A stretch of 64,000 bases of DNA from Tragulus kanchil. Taxonomy: Eukaryota > Chordata > Mammalia > Artiodactyla > Tragulidae. The position numbers and the translations under genes are program-made. This document shows positions 12,188 to 23,473 of this stretch, in pieces. How positions within the stretch are numbered: the stretch's first letter is position 1; each line of letters starts with the position of its first letter. The stretch lies in NCBI GenBank assembly GCA_022376925.1, contig JAIOJX010000030.1, positions 173,905,298 to 173,969,297 on the forward strand. Direction: 5' to 3'. Below the pieces are notes generated by a model that searched no databases, was not told the DNA's origin, and saw only the letters and a program-made list of their open reading frames with translations.

Positions 12188-12650
12188 ACCTTGTGAATAC
12201 GGGGAGAAAAAAGAAATCCATTGAAGAAAAAGCTATTAAAAAAGAGAATTCACTGGGAATTGGGAATTTAATTTACAGTGGGGGTTCAGTGCAGAGACTC
12301 AACTAGAATCATAATACAACAGTCCAAGAGTGAAAACAGTAAATACTTTGAGTGTAGTGAATATTATTGACTTGAAGGATTCTAAAAATCTTAGGGTATA
12401 ACCTGTCAGTTGAAATGTTTTGGGATGATCCTGCAGTGAACAATCAAACCATTTGCATGAGGAGAGTTGTGGAAAAACAGAAAGCATGCCAATTAAGATA
12501 AAGGAATAACAAGTGTAGAGAGTAGGGTGTGGTTTTGATTCCTAGGGCCCAGACCCAGTGTATGGGTGGTGTAGGTTCTCAACTTGTTCACCATTAGAAA
12601 GGTACTGATTTAGTGTTATACCATGGTCCTCATTTAAGACTTAAAAATAT
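12188..12650. other. Intergenic sequence
   Basis: No supported gene or repeat family. Confidence 0.5.
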
Positions 12651-13750
12651 TTTTAATTGGTCCTAAAAAATATCAAATGTCCTGCTGACTCTGTGTGGCA
12701 TATATTCCTCATAAGGGCATCAGAATGCCATAGTATTATTGAAGCCTTAAGCATTGGAGGAGAGTGTGCAAACACTTAATCTCATACTTGCCCATTTCTG
12801 GTCTTCTAGGTACAAAGCATGTTGCATGCGTTACCCACATTTCTAGATTCCACAGCTTTGTTGTCACAGGATATAGATTCTTCATAGAGTCAATTTTATA
12901 ATTAAATGAATTTTTAATTTTAACTACATTCAAAAATCAATGCCCCAAATCTAGCTCTGATGTCCCTGGGCCTCTATACCATGCCTCCGAGCATTCTGAT
13001 TCAGATTCTTGCCAAAAATTTTCTAAAGATGCCACAACTTTTCTGCTCCCATCCTTAGAGGTGTGCAATTCCTTCAGTAATGCATGTGGAGATGAGTTTC
13101 AGGTCAAGGCTCTGCAGAGAGAGAGCCTGAGTTTAAAGCTCAGCTCTACCATACATCTCATATGTTACCATAATTGGTATACTTGTGAGATTTTAACCTG
13201 TGACATAGGGAAAATAACATAAGCTTTTTTTCTTTTGGCTGCACTGGGCCTTAGTTGTGGTATGTGGGATTTAGTTCCCTGACCAGGGACGGAATTCAGG
13301 TTTCCTGCATTGGGAGTGCAGAGTCTTAACCACTGGACCACCAAGAAAGTCCCTACAAACGCTTTAATCAACTTTTTGCAAAGATTAAATAAATTCAGTG
13401 TTTCTAAAATATATGCAAAGTATTAACGTATACATCTGATGACTTGGGGCTATCCAGGATCTGTTTAACCTATTCCTGCCAATAAATCCTATACTTTATT
13501 CTGGAGAATCACCCATCCCTCATTTCTATTTCATAAATTTCTGGTAGATTTTAACCACTTCTTCCAGGGGTAAAGCATAACAACTAGGTGTAAACTAATT
13601 TCATTCTACCATATTTTTCGCTTGCTTCAGAGACCAACACAATGATCAAGACTAGACCAAAGAGCCCATCAGAGCCAACCCCTAGCTTTTGTTCTAAATG
13701 GAGAAAAGTGGTATCCATCCCTAGGTTCACATTAAACATGTGAAACTGAG
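12651..13750. repeat. Duplication 5, first copy (period 1100)
   Basis: Followed with no gap or overlap by the second copy at 13751-14850. Identical on my reading. Confidence 0.95.
13226..13355 (-). repeat. tRNA-Glu-type SINE fragment, minus strand
   Basis: 'GGCTGCACTGGGCCTTAGTT', 'TTAGTTCCCTGACCAGGGA' and 'CCACTGGACCACCAAGAAAG' are the reverse complement of a tRNA-Glu SINE head and body. Second copy 14326-14455 by duplication 5. Confidence 0.8.
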
Positions 13751-14850
13751 TTTTAATTGGTCCTAAAAAATATCAAATGTCCTGCTGACTCTGTGTGGCA
13801 TATATTCCTCATAAGGGCATCAGAATGCCATAGTATTATTGAAGCCTTAAGCATTGGAGGAGAGTGTGCAAACACTTAATCTCATACTTGCCCATTTCTG
13901 GTCTTCTAGGTACAAAGCATGTTGCATGCGTTACCCACATTTCTAGATTCCACAGCTTTGTTGTCACAGGATATAGATTCTTCATAGAGTCAATTTTATA
14001 ATTAAATGAATTTTTAATTTTAACTACATTCAAAAATCAATGCCCCAAATCTAGCTCTGATGTCCCTGGGCCTCTATACCATGCCTCCGAGCATTCTGAT
14101 TCAGATTCTTGCCAAAAATTTTCTAAAGATGCCACAACTTTTCTGCTCCCATCCTTAGAGGTGTGCAATTCCTTCAGTAATGCATGTGGAGATGAGTTTC
14201 AGGTCAAGGCTCTGCAGAGAGAGAGCCTGAGTTTAAAGCTCAGCTCTACCATACATCTCATATGTTACCATAATTGGTATACTTGTGAGATTTTAACCTG
14301 TGACATAGGGAAAATAACATAAGCTTTTTTTCTTTTGGCTGCACTGGGCCTTAGTTGTGGTATGTGGGATTTAGTTCCCTGACCAGGGACGGAATTCAGG
14401 TTTCCTGCATTGGGAGTGCAGAGTCTTAACCACTGGACCACCAAGAAAGTCCCTACAAACGCTTTAATCAACTTTTTGCAAAGATTAAATAAATTCAGTG
14501 TTTCTAAAATATATGCAAAGTATTAACGTATACATCTGATGACTTGGGGCTATCCAGGATCTGTTTAACCTATTCCTGCCAATAAATCCTATACTTTATT
14601 CTGGAGAATCACCCATCCCTCATTTCTATTTCATAAATTTCTGGTAGATTTTAACCACTTCTTCCAGGGGTAAAGCATAACAACTAGGTGTAAACTAATT
14701 TCATTCTACCATATTTTTCGCTTGCTTCAGAGACCAACACAATGATCAAGACTAGACCAAAGAGCCCATCAGAGCCAACCCCTAGCTTTTGTTCTAAATG
14801 GAGAAAAGTGGTATCCATCCCTAGGTTCACATTAAACATGTGAAACTGAG
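13751..14850. repeat. Duplication 5, second copy
   Basis: Blunt head-to-tail repeat of 12651-13750. It duplicates the SINE remnant (14326-14455). Confidence 0.95.
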
Positions 14851-16439
14851 CTGCCTCAGCCATTCCAGCCCTTAACCCTTCTGTCCCCAACATAGCCTGA
14901 GATGGACTCAACCCCTTGTTAGATCATTTTAGACCTTTAGTTCAGTGGTCTAATACCAATTCTGCCCACAACTTTTTAGTTCTGTGACCAACGAATTCCT
15001 TGCTTCACTCCTCTTCTCACTGCAAGAATTATAGCTGACACAAGTGCCTGGTAAATACTCCTTAATCAATGTTTTTACTATTATTACTTATAATAATAGA
15101 TCTTATTAAATCTTCCAAGGCCTTTACCTTCAACTGGAATAACCTTTATGTAAATATCCAGAAGAAACTGTACTGGGTCACAGAGAGAAAATTCCTGTTA
15201 TTGATGGTTTCTTAGCTATAGGCAGATACGTGCTGGCTCTAGGGCAAGGAGAGGAAGTAAAAATTACTTATTCTTTCTGTACTAAAACATACTTTGGAAA
15301 GAGAATTTGTCTTGTCAGTAGAAAAATCACCAAAGATTTAGAGAGTCAGATGACTCTATTTTTTGAAAATGTCAAAGTGTAAGACTCCTGTGTTTGTAAT
15401 CTCTTAAGTGAAAACAGTGCTTATTAATTGCATTATTGATTTGTGCCTTTTCAGCCTCTGAGTCTTATTACAGACATAAGAGAATCATTCACAGTTAGCT
15501 TTTTACTTAATAAAGCCACCAATTTCCATCATGCAGAATCCCATATTGGGAACACTAAAAAAGAAACTTGAGGAGAAACTTCACTTTATCAGTAGATTCA
15601 TTTTGCTAATTCTCGGCCTCATACTTTTTCTTGATCCTCTCACCTGTATTTTGTCTGTGCATTTGCTAGTTTGGTAGTAGTTCTTTAGTAAGAATCACAG
15701 ATTGTAAAGAAATTCCAGAAAATCAAGTGTCTAGGTGTGGATGGGGGCAGGGATGGAACAACGGGTGTTGGAAACAGATTTTGCTAGAGGCATTTGTTAA
15801 ACCGACTCCAAGAAAGAAACCAAGTTACTCACGTTTTAGTTACCAACAATGTGCTAATGCAAATAATGAGAGACAGAAACTTCCCAGATATTAAATGCAG
15901 ACTGTGTCTCACTCTTCAAATTAGAAAACATAATGTTTCTTAGGTAACCCTTTCCCCAAAAGACAGTAACTTGTGTCTTAGAAGGTTTCACGTACAGTGA
16001 AACACAAACTAGTAATTCCCAAGTTCAGACAGGACCAAGGAGACTTCAGAACACAAAGAAGAACAGAAGGCAATAGTCTGAATTTTCCTGAAGGAAAACA
16101 GGAAGTCATCCTTTATTTCACTGAGCTGGCAGGGTAGCATCACCTGTGAAAAGAGACAGCAATGCTTTGTCAGCCACCATGGCCTTGGTGACACACTTCT
16201 GTATTTACACCTGAGGAATGACTGGACCTTCCATTGGATGAATTGTCAAAATAAAGGCATCTTTTATAGGGATATGTGTTTTGCTCTCAGTTATAGAACA
16301 CAGTCCTCACACATTCCCTTCAGTATTAATTCAAAAGTTTCCAGAAGTGTCTAGTTTCTAATTAACTTGGAATTGTCCGTTTTAAAATAGCTAAGTCATG
16401 AAAGAGTAGTATTGAAACATACACATTGACATATGCAAA
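14851..16439. other. Intergenic sequence
   Basis: No supported gene. Around 14950-15080 the text is loosely MIR-like ('TCTGTGACCAACG', 'AGTGCCTGGTAAATACTCC') but too weak to call. Confidence 0.45.
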
Positions 16440-16880
16440 AAATAGACAGCTAGCAGGAATTTGCTGTATGATGCAGGGAACCCAGGACTTCCCAAGTGGC
16501 ACTGGTAGTAAAGAACCTGCCTGCCAATGCAGGGGATGCAGAGAACATGGGTCTGATCCCCTGAGGAGAGCATGGCAACCCACTCCAGTATTCTTGCCTG
16601 GAGAATTCCAGGGACAAAGGAGCTATCAGGGTATGGTCCCCAGGGTCAGAAAGAGTTGGACACAACTGAAGAGACGTAGCATGCATGAATGCATGCACAC
16701 AGGGAACCCAAAGTGGGTCCTCTGTGACAACCTAGAGAGGTTGAATGGGAGGGAGGTGGGAGGGAAGTTTAAGAGGGAAAGGACATGCCTGTGGCTGATT
16801 CATGTTGATGTATGGCAGATACCATGGCAATATTGTAAATAATTATCCTCCAATTAAAAATAAAATAAAATTTAAAATAG
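16440..16880 (+). repeat. L1 3' UTR interrupted by a SINE
   Basis: 'AGGAATTTGCTGTATGA' and 'CTGTGACAACCTAGAG', then 'GGCTGATTCATGTTGATGTA' and 'CCTCCAATTAAAAATAAAAT', form a ruminant L1 tail. The two parts (to 16484 and from 16711) are separated by the SINE at 16485-16699. Confidence 0.85.
16485..16699 (+). repeat. Bov-tA-type SINE inserted in L1
   Basis: Full SINE body ('GCCTGCCAATGCAGGGGATG', 'CAACCCACTCCAGTATTCTT', 'GAGTTGGACACAACTGAAG') flanked by the perfect 11-bp direct repeat 'CAGGGAACCCA' at 16474-16484 and 16700-16710. The SINE is younger than the host L1 fragment. Confidence 0.93.
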
Positions 16881-16904
16881 AAATAGCTAAGTCAAGACCA
16901 TATT

Positions 16905-17355
16905 TATAAGCCAGAAGATGGAACAAAACTGCCATTTGCAGAGATATAGATGGATCTAGAGACTGTCATACAGAGTGAAATTAAGCCAGCAAGAGAAAAA
17001 CAAATACTGTATGTTAATGCTTATATACAGAATCTAGAAAAATGGTACAGATGACCTTGTTTGTAAAGCAGAAATGGAGACACAGACATAGAGAACAAAT
17101 GCATGGATATCAAGGGAGAAAGGGGGGTGGTGGAATGAATTGGGAAAGTGGGATTGACATGCGTACGCTATTGTATATGAAACAGATGACTCATGAGAAC
17201 CTACTGTAGAGCACAGGCAACTCTACTCATGCTCTGTGGTGACTTAACTGGCACCCAAAATGAGGGACTGGCTCATATATATGGCTGATTCACTTTGTTC
17301 TATAGTAGAGACTGACAAAACAATATAAAGCAACTATACTCCAATTTAAAAAAAG
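16905..17355 (+). repeat. Older L1 3' UTR fragment
   Basis: 'GATATAGATGGATCTAGAGA', 'GAGTGAAATTAAGCCAGCAA', 'AATGGTACAGATGACCTTGT', 'CATGAGAACCTACTGTAGAG' and 'AGCAACTATACTCCAATTTA' are typical of artiodactyl L1 3' ends. No open reading frame remains. Confidence 0.8.
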
Positions 17356-17492
17356 AAAAGAAAAAGCATATTATGAGAGGGTAGGATGACATTTCCTGAA
17401 AAGTCTGTAAATCTTAAATGCTCAAATCACAGCTTTGAATTATTCCATGGCTTCTCAGTTTTAAACGTCAACATCTCTTTATTCAGGGATTT

Positions 17493-17831
17493 ATTTATTT
17501 TTTTTTAAGATTTATTTATTTATTTATTTATTTGAGGGGGGCAGGGTGGGGAGGGAGGAGAGCAGGCAGGCCACTTCTATTGATCTTGCATTTGTCCATT
17601 TTCATCCATCTTTGTTCTTTGGCCCATGTGGGCCTCCCATTGCGGTGGTCTCTGTTGTCGCAGAGCACCGGCTCTGGGTGTATGCGCTCCAGAGCGCCGG
17701 CTCAGTAATTGGACACATAGGTCCAGCGGCTCCGCAGCACAAGGGATCTTCCCAGGCCAGGCCAGGGATCGAACCGGCGCCCCTTGCACTGCAAGGCGGT
17801 GTCCTTACCCACTGAACCAACAGGAAAGCCC
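17493..17831 (-). repeat. tRNA-Glu-type SINE with extended 3' module, minus strand
   Basis: The + strand shows a T-rich tail, a G-rich block near 17535-17570, 'GCACCGGCTCTGGG' and the reversed head 'CCACTGAACCAACAGGAAAG'. A 10-bp direct repeat 'TCAGGGATTT' flanks it (17483-17492, 17832-17841). The G-rich block is the complement of the extra C-rich 3' module also seen at about 19430-19490. Confidence 0.9.
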
Positions 17832-17841
17832 TCAGGGATTT

Positions 17842-18960
17842 TATTTGTGTATGCATGTCTGTGCATGTGATATTGTGACACATAATAATACATCGTAATG
17901 TAGGGGGAAATTTCCACCTCTCTCTTCTTGAGCTCTTGTGGCTAGATTAACACACAATACAGATTAACCAGAGGAAAAAGCAATTTAACTTTGTGTGATT
18001 GTAAAATTAAGCTCAGAGAGTAACCAAAAGCAGGTATCTCATATCTTTTACACAAAGAAACAAGGTTTGAGTGCTTAACTGGTAAGAAGTTTAAGTAAGG
18101 TTTGGGCTTGGATGGTAAATTAGAAATGAAGCAACAAGGTTTGCTCACACAATAAGTCCTCTACTTATGAATGAGTTCCATAAGGAGAGTGTAATGCTAT
18201 ATCCAATTTGTTCCTAAATCCAACAAAGTCAGCTCAAAGGATGCAACTAAAACAACTGGGTATATAGTACATTACTATAATAGTTTTATACTACTTTTCA
18301 CACAAATACATTTAAAAAACACACAAAAACAAACATTTTTAATCTTACACTAGGGTACCCAAAAGCACAGCTACTTGCAGAGGATGCATGCACATGACAA
18401 TGTACAATAGACATGTGAACTAACACGTGATTGGACATGCAAACCCACATTTGCATTTTTGAAAGTTTGGAACCTGAAGGTTTGTATGTTAGAAATTTAC
18501 TCTTCAGGCTTGTAGGCCTGAATCTCCTGTCTTGGTTATAAGGGTGTCCTACCTCTAGATGCTTGGAGAGCACCTTTCATGGAGGAGGTTCAGTTTCTGC
18601 TTCCAGGGAGACAGAGAAGAGTCAGTGTCCCTCTATACCACTTTGGTGCTTTGCAGGGCAGTCAGCTCTGAGCACCAACAAAATACTTATTTGGTCTTTG
18701 TCCAATTTTTGCTACAGAGCTCCTAAAATGTTTGAAATTCCCTAAGTGCCGAGAGCAACAAAAGTGTCTCTGTTATAGTAATTAGGAGACTTTTGGAAGT
18801 TGCCTCAGGATGGGGATTGGTTGCCAGTAAAGCCAATCACGTGATTAGAGGATTGGAAATTTCATTCCCATTTTCTGATCCAGAACCTCAAGGGAGAAGA
18901 GACAGCCTATGAGACTGAATTCTATCTCCAGTGGAAATGATTTAATCAGTCATGTCAAGA
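17842..18960. other. Intergenic sequence
   Basis: No supported gene. Frames at 17942-18148 and 18298-18573 lack domains and homology I can recognise. Confidence 0.5.
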
Positions 18961-18965
18961 GTAAA

Positions 18966-19165
18966 CAATCCTCTTGCCAATGCAGCAGAAGTGAGACACT
19001 CAGGTTTGATCCTTGGTTCAGGAGGATTCCTTGGAGGAGAAAATGGCAACCCACACCAGTATTTTTGCCTGGAAAATCTGATGGACACAGGAGCCTACTG
19101 GGCTACAGTTCATGGGGTCACAAAGAGTCAGACACAAGTGAGCATGCATGCACACACACCTCTGA
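18966..19165 (+). repeat. Bov-tA-type SINE
   Basis: 'CTCTTGCCAATGCAGCAGAA', 'GAAAATGGCAACCCACACCA' and 'AGAGTCAGACACAAGTGAGC' define a diverged Bov-tA copy. Confidence 0.85.
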
Positions 19166-19194
19166 AGAACACCTCCATTAAGAACCTAAAGCTT

Positions 19195-19527
19195 GGGCTT
19201 CCCCTGGTGGTCCAGTGGGTAAGGACACCGCCTTGCAGTGCAAGGGGCACCGGTTCGAGCCCTGGCCTGGGAAGATCCCACGTGCCGCGGAGCGGCTGGA
19301 CAGATGTGTCCAATCACCGAGCCGGAGCTCTGGAGCGCATGTGCCCAGAGCCGGTGCTCTGCGACAACAGACGCCACCGTGATAGGAGGCCCACAGGAGC
19401 CAAAGAACAAAGACGAATGAAAATAGAGAAATGAAAGACCAATAGCAGTGGCCCGCCCACTCCCCTTCCTCCCCAACCCGACCCCCGCCCAAAGTAAATA
19501 AATAAATAAATCTTTAAAGAAAAAAAA
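19195..19527 (+). repeat. tRNA-Glu-type SINE with C-rich 3' module (5' part of composite)
   Basis: Head 'GGGCTTCCCCTGGTGGTCCA', box-B-like 'GGTTCGAGCCC', CpG-rich body with 'GTGCCGCGGAGCGGCTGGAC'. After 'GAAAGACCAATAGCAGTGGC' comes a C-rich run to 19493, then AAAT repeats. The high CpG content suggests a young copy. Confidence 0.9.
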
Positions 19528-20400
19528 TGGATTAAAGACCTAAATGTTAGATCAGAAACCATCAAACTCTTAGAGGAGAATATAGGCAAAACACTCAAGG
19601 ACATCAATCAAAGCAAGATCTTCTCTGACCCACCTACTAAAATAGCAGAACTAAAAACAAAAGTTAACATTTGGGACCTAATGAAAGTTAAAAGCTTTTA
19701 TATAGCAAAAGAAACCACAAAAATGCTGAACAGACAACCCACAGAATGGGAGAAAATCATAGCAAATGAAACAACAGACAAAGAATTCATCTCCAAAATC
19801 TACAAGCAACTCAGACAACTCAGCACCGGAAAAATGAACAGCCCAGTCAAAAAATGGGAAAAGGACCTAAACAGACACCTCTCTAAAGAGGACATACAGA
19901 TGGCCCAAAAACACATGAAATGATGCTCAACCTCGCTTATTATTAGAGAAATGCAAATCAAAACTACAATGAGATATCAGTTCACACCCGTCAGAATGGC
20001 CATCATCCACAAACTGACAGACAGTAAATGCTGAAAAGGGTGTGGAGAAAAGGGAACCCTCTTGCATTGCTGGTGGGAATATAAATTGATACAGCCTCTA
20101 TGGAAGACAGTATGAAGACTCCTTAAAAAACTAAAAATAGAAGCACCATATGACCCAGCAATCCCCCTATTAGGCTTATACCCTGATAAAATCAAAACTG
20201 AAAGAAGCACCTGTACTCCAACGTTCACTGCAGCTCTCTATACAATAGCTAGAACATGGAAGCAACCTAGATGTCCATCGACAAATGAATGGATCCAAAA
20301 GCTCTGGTACATATATACAATGGAATATTACACAGCTGTAAAGAGAAATGCAGAAGAATCAGCCCTAATGAGGTGGCTGGATCTAGAACCTATCATAAAA
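19528..20400 (+). pseudogene. L1 ORF2 C-terminal remnant
   Basis: Reading from 19528, the frame encodes the C-terminal part of the L1 ORF2 reverse transcriptase/endonuclease protein, with the recognisable 'NRQPTEWEKI' motif near 19732-19761. The frame is stopped at 19921-19923, inside a region where intact L1 ORF2 continues. ORF2-like text goes on in the following sequence ('AGATATCAGTTCACACCCGT', 'ATGGAATATTACACAGCTGT'). The element lacks ORF1, the endonuclease and most of the reverse transcriptase, so it is dead. Confidence 0.9.
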
Positions 20401-20770
20401 AGTGAAGTCAGTCAAGAAAAGAAGGACAAGTACGATATACTAACACATATATATGGAATCTAGGAGGAGGGTAATGATAACATATGCAGTGAAGTGATGG
20501 AGAAACAGGCATGGACAGTAGACACCGTGGGGAAGGAACAGTGGGTGGGAGGCGTAAAGGAAGTAGCATGAAAACCTGTACTATCATAGGTGAAGAAAAC
20601 AGCTATAGTCACTGCGCTGTGAGAAAGGGGATCCTGCAGGGGTGCCGTGTGATGGCCTGGAGGGGTGGGATGGGGGGGATATACGAGTGGCTAATCTGGG
20701 ATCATACATATCTGTAAACAACAGAACTCTGTAAAAGTTAAAGGTAAAATAAAAAAAAATAAAAAAAAAA
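20401..20770 (+). repeat. L1 3' UTR and poly(A) tail of composite
   Basis: 'ACACATATATATGGAATCTA', 'GATGGCCTGGAGGGGTGGGA', 'GGCTAATCTGGGATCATACA' and 'AACTCTGTAAAAGTTAAAGG' lead into a terminal A-run. The same 3' UTR type occurs at 11989-12187 and 41211-41312, so it marks one L1 subfamily active in this lineage. Confidence 0.88.
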
Positions 20771-20784
20771 AGAACCTAAAGCTT

Positions 20785-22139
20785 CTCAGTCCCACTGGAC
20801 AGAGTTCAGAGAGTTTTTGCTGTGGGAGAAGCTTTTAAAAATAGAATAACACTGGCTGCCAATTGAACCTACAAATACTGATAATTTAGGTACCATGGTT
20901 TCAACAGAAGGCAACATAAAGATAATTTATATTTGAATTGGTATTTATTTAATGTAAAAATGTACTTGGTTACTCTGTAAGTCTGTGCTTTACTGAGCTC
21001 AAAACACTGAAGAAGAGAAAAGGAAAATCTATCTGCTATACTAAATTAGCACTTTCTACTTAATAATCTACTCATACATAATCAGTAGGCAATTTTATAC
21101 ATTATTTAGCACATCAGGAGATCTAAATATAGACTCTTGAAAAAGACATGGCTTCAACTACATTGGGACTAAATTAGTATAATTTTTAGGGGGATATGCA
21201 AGTGTTCTATTAATTTCCTTTACAACTACAAGTCCCTTGAATTTAAAACTCTGATAATTTCTTCAGAGGGAAAAAACCAACTAGTGAGCATTAAAAGTTA
21301 TTTAAATATAAAACTGAATATCCATCTAAATAGTTTGGACCTATGCGTTTGTAGCAGGTCAATTAGCATTAAATACAAACAATAATGTCTGATTTAGCCT
21401 CCTAAATACCATAGGCTATAAAATGTATTATTTGAATATACTACTAGTTCTGAAGTTTTAAAAGGTTTATTAACATTTTATATTCTTCACTATGAACTAA
21501 AGTAGCAGGACCAATTATTTATATGGAACAAAGTCCTTAAAGTGATTCATGTTCAGAGCGACTGCTTTAAGATAGCACTGAAAAACAACATTCTAATATT
21601 CCGATGTTAATACTTCCTGAGGAATGTTTCCATAACATCTTAAAGCTTTTTCTCATTAGACTTCAACCTCATGCAATGAATCTGGTTTTATTTCCAAGTT
21701 CTCTTTCCTGTGTGCCACACAACTATAAAGTGGAGCACTGGTTCCTGCATCTGTTTTTATTTCACACTATTACTTGATTCTGAATTAGGATCATCTACAA
21801 CTGAAGTTTCTTTGTGAAAATTATAGTTTGTTTTCTCATTCATTTGGTAGCAATAAAGGAAATAAATTGTCAACTTTCCAAAGAGCAAGTATCAGCCAAC
21901 ACATGGCCAAAGCTTAGCCTCTGAGGAAACTGGATCAGTGAAACAGTGACCAAGGGCGGCATATGAATTTGTAACAAGTACTATGTAGGCCTCACTTGAG
22001 TTCTGAGGGGTTATTCCCATTTGCAAAGTCTCAGGTCACTATCCTTCATAGTAGTAATCTTGTAATTGCCTCTCAATTATCTGAAAATAAAATTTCTACT
22101 TGTTTAGGCCACAAAGAATCCAAGTAAGGGTTCAGAACT
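20785..22139. other. Intergenic sequence
   Basis: AT-rich, no supported gene and no repeat I can name. Confidence 0.5.
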
Positions 22140-22350
22140 AGACCCAAAGCAAACCCAAACCAATCTGGATTCCAATCCATCAAGTACTACAATCCATCAA
22201 GTTACTTAGCAGTTTAGCTTCACTTTTACTGTATATAAAATGGAATTAAAATGGTATTTTCCTCATAACATTATTGTAAATGTTAAATATGACATTGCAT
22301 ATAAAGCCCTATGCCTGGCATATCTTAGGCATTCAGTAAATTTATGTTTA
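22140..22350 (+). repeat. MIR SINE
   Basis: Ordered MIR landmarks: 'CAAGTTACTTAGCAG', 'TTTTCCTCATAACATTATTG', 'AAATATGACATTGCATATAA' and 'GCCTGGCATATCTTAGGCAT'. Diverged. Confidence 0.7.
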
Positions 22351-22358
22351 TTTCAGTA

Positions 22359-23473
22359 AGTGTACATTATCAATGAATTTTTTAAAATTTTACATTAATG
22401 ATTCCTTGTCACAGATCACAACTCTGTTTTTTACTACAAATGTCTATGGTATTATGCGCTTAGTTTCAAAGATGGTAAATGCATATTAATTTGAGTAGTA
22501 CTGGCTACAAATACTTTTGTCAAAATAATATTCTTAAAATACATTTAAAACCAAAATAAAATGGTTGTTGGATTACTCTCCCTTTTCATTAACTACTCAC
22601 TGATCCAGTACCACTGCCACAATAACCAGTTAGTTAACCATATTTTCTATGGACATTTGGGCAGATCTGAACTACAGGGAGAGGATCCAGATTGCTATTT
22701 CAGTCCCAGCTCCATCTTATCAAGACTTCACAGGTTTGGAAGGGTGCAGAGTGGCTCAGACAGTGAGATGCAGGAGACCCAGGTTCTATCCCTGGGTTGG
22801 GAAGATCCCTTGGAGAAGGCAATGGCTACCGCCACTCCAGTATTCTTGCCTGAGCTTAGAGAGGACCGACTAAAAGATGCCATTTGGAGTGGATGCATAG
22901 GACACAAACACAATGCCCTGAGCTCTATACCAACCCACCTACATGCCATTTGCTGCTATATGCCTTCCGCTCATTGAATCAGGGGTGGACAACGACTTAA
23001 ACTGCACCAGTAAAACCCACTCCTTTGGGAATTTCTCACTCCCCAAGAGTGAAGTATTTTTCTTCATCATTTGAATTGAAGAAATGCAGACTCAGACACT
23101 GAGAGTCACCCTCATCTACAGAGCAAAGCAAAGGAAGCTTTCCAGAGAAGGAAGAATGAGTGCAGGAAAAAAAAAAAAAAGATGATGTGTATGGAATCCG
23201 AGAGGGTGCTATTCTTTGTTTCCGAGATGCCTGAGTAAATTTCTTTCCACTCTAGGGGGAGCAACAGCATTTCTTGCCTCGTTTGGTAGAGCAACCCAGA
23301 GTCAGAATAACATCCCTTTTTGGCCTAGTTTGAGTACATTTTGTTTGCCGTCATTACATTAGACATAAACAATACAACTGTTCTTGTAATTTCTCTTTCT
23401 CCACTAATTCACAAGGCTGACTGCTTCTTTAAGGGGTTTAATTTTTCAGCCTCAGTAAGAATAAATTATTGCT
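22359..23473. repeat. Duplication 6, first copy (period 1115)
   Basis: Abuts the second copy at 23474 with no gap. The last ~150 bp differ from the second copy by four single-base homopolymer length changes, each shorter here. No other change noticed. Confidence 0.95.
22742..22860 (+). repeat. Truncated Bov-tA-type SINE
   Basis: 'CAGAGTGGCTCAGACAGTGA', 'GGTTCTATCCCTGGGTTGGG' and 'CGCCACTCCAGTATTCTTGC'. The 3' half is missing. Copy at 23857-23975 through duplication 6. The 138-codon frames over both are SINE artefacts. Confidence 0.8.

Larger units (their letters stand above)
19195..20770 (+). mobile_element. SINE-L1 composite insertion in one target-site duplication
   Basis: A 1576-bp insertion flanked by the perfect 14-bp repeat 'AGAACCTAAAGCTT' (19181-19194 and 20771-20784). 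It starts at the exact head of a tRNA-Glu-type SINE, runs through the SINE's A-rich tail near 19500-19527, and continues without a second visible target repeat into the 3' part of an L1, ending in an A-rich tail. Two explanations fit. L1 reverse transcriptase may have switched template to SINE RNA during one insertion, as known for U6-L1 chimeras. Or an L1 may have landed inside the A-rich tail of an existing SINE. Confidence 0.85.

Noticed and set aside
19195..19270. A tRNA gene with A and B boxes
   Set aside because: The tRNA-like head belongs to a SINE with an A-rich tail and target-site duplication. The cloverleaf is not intact, and the same head occurs many times in the window.
19681..19923. 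80-codon frame as an independent small protein
   Set aside because: It is a slice of the L1 ORF2 C-terminal region, ended by a premature stop.
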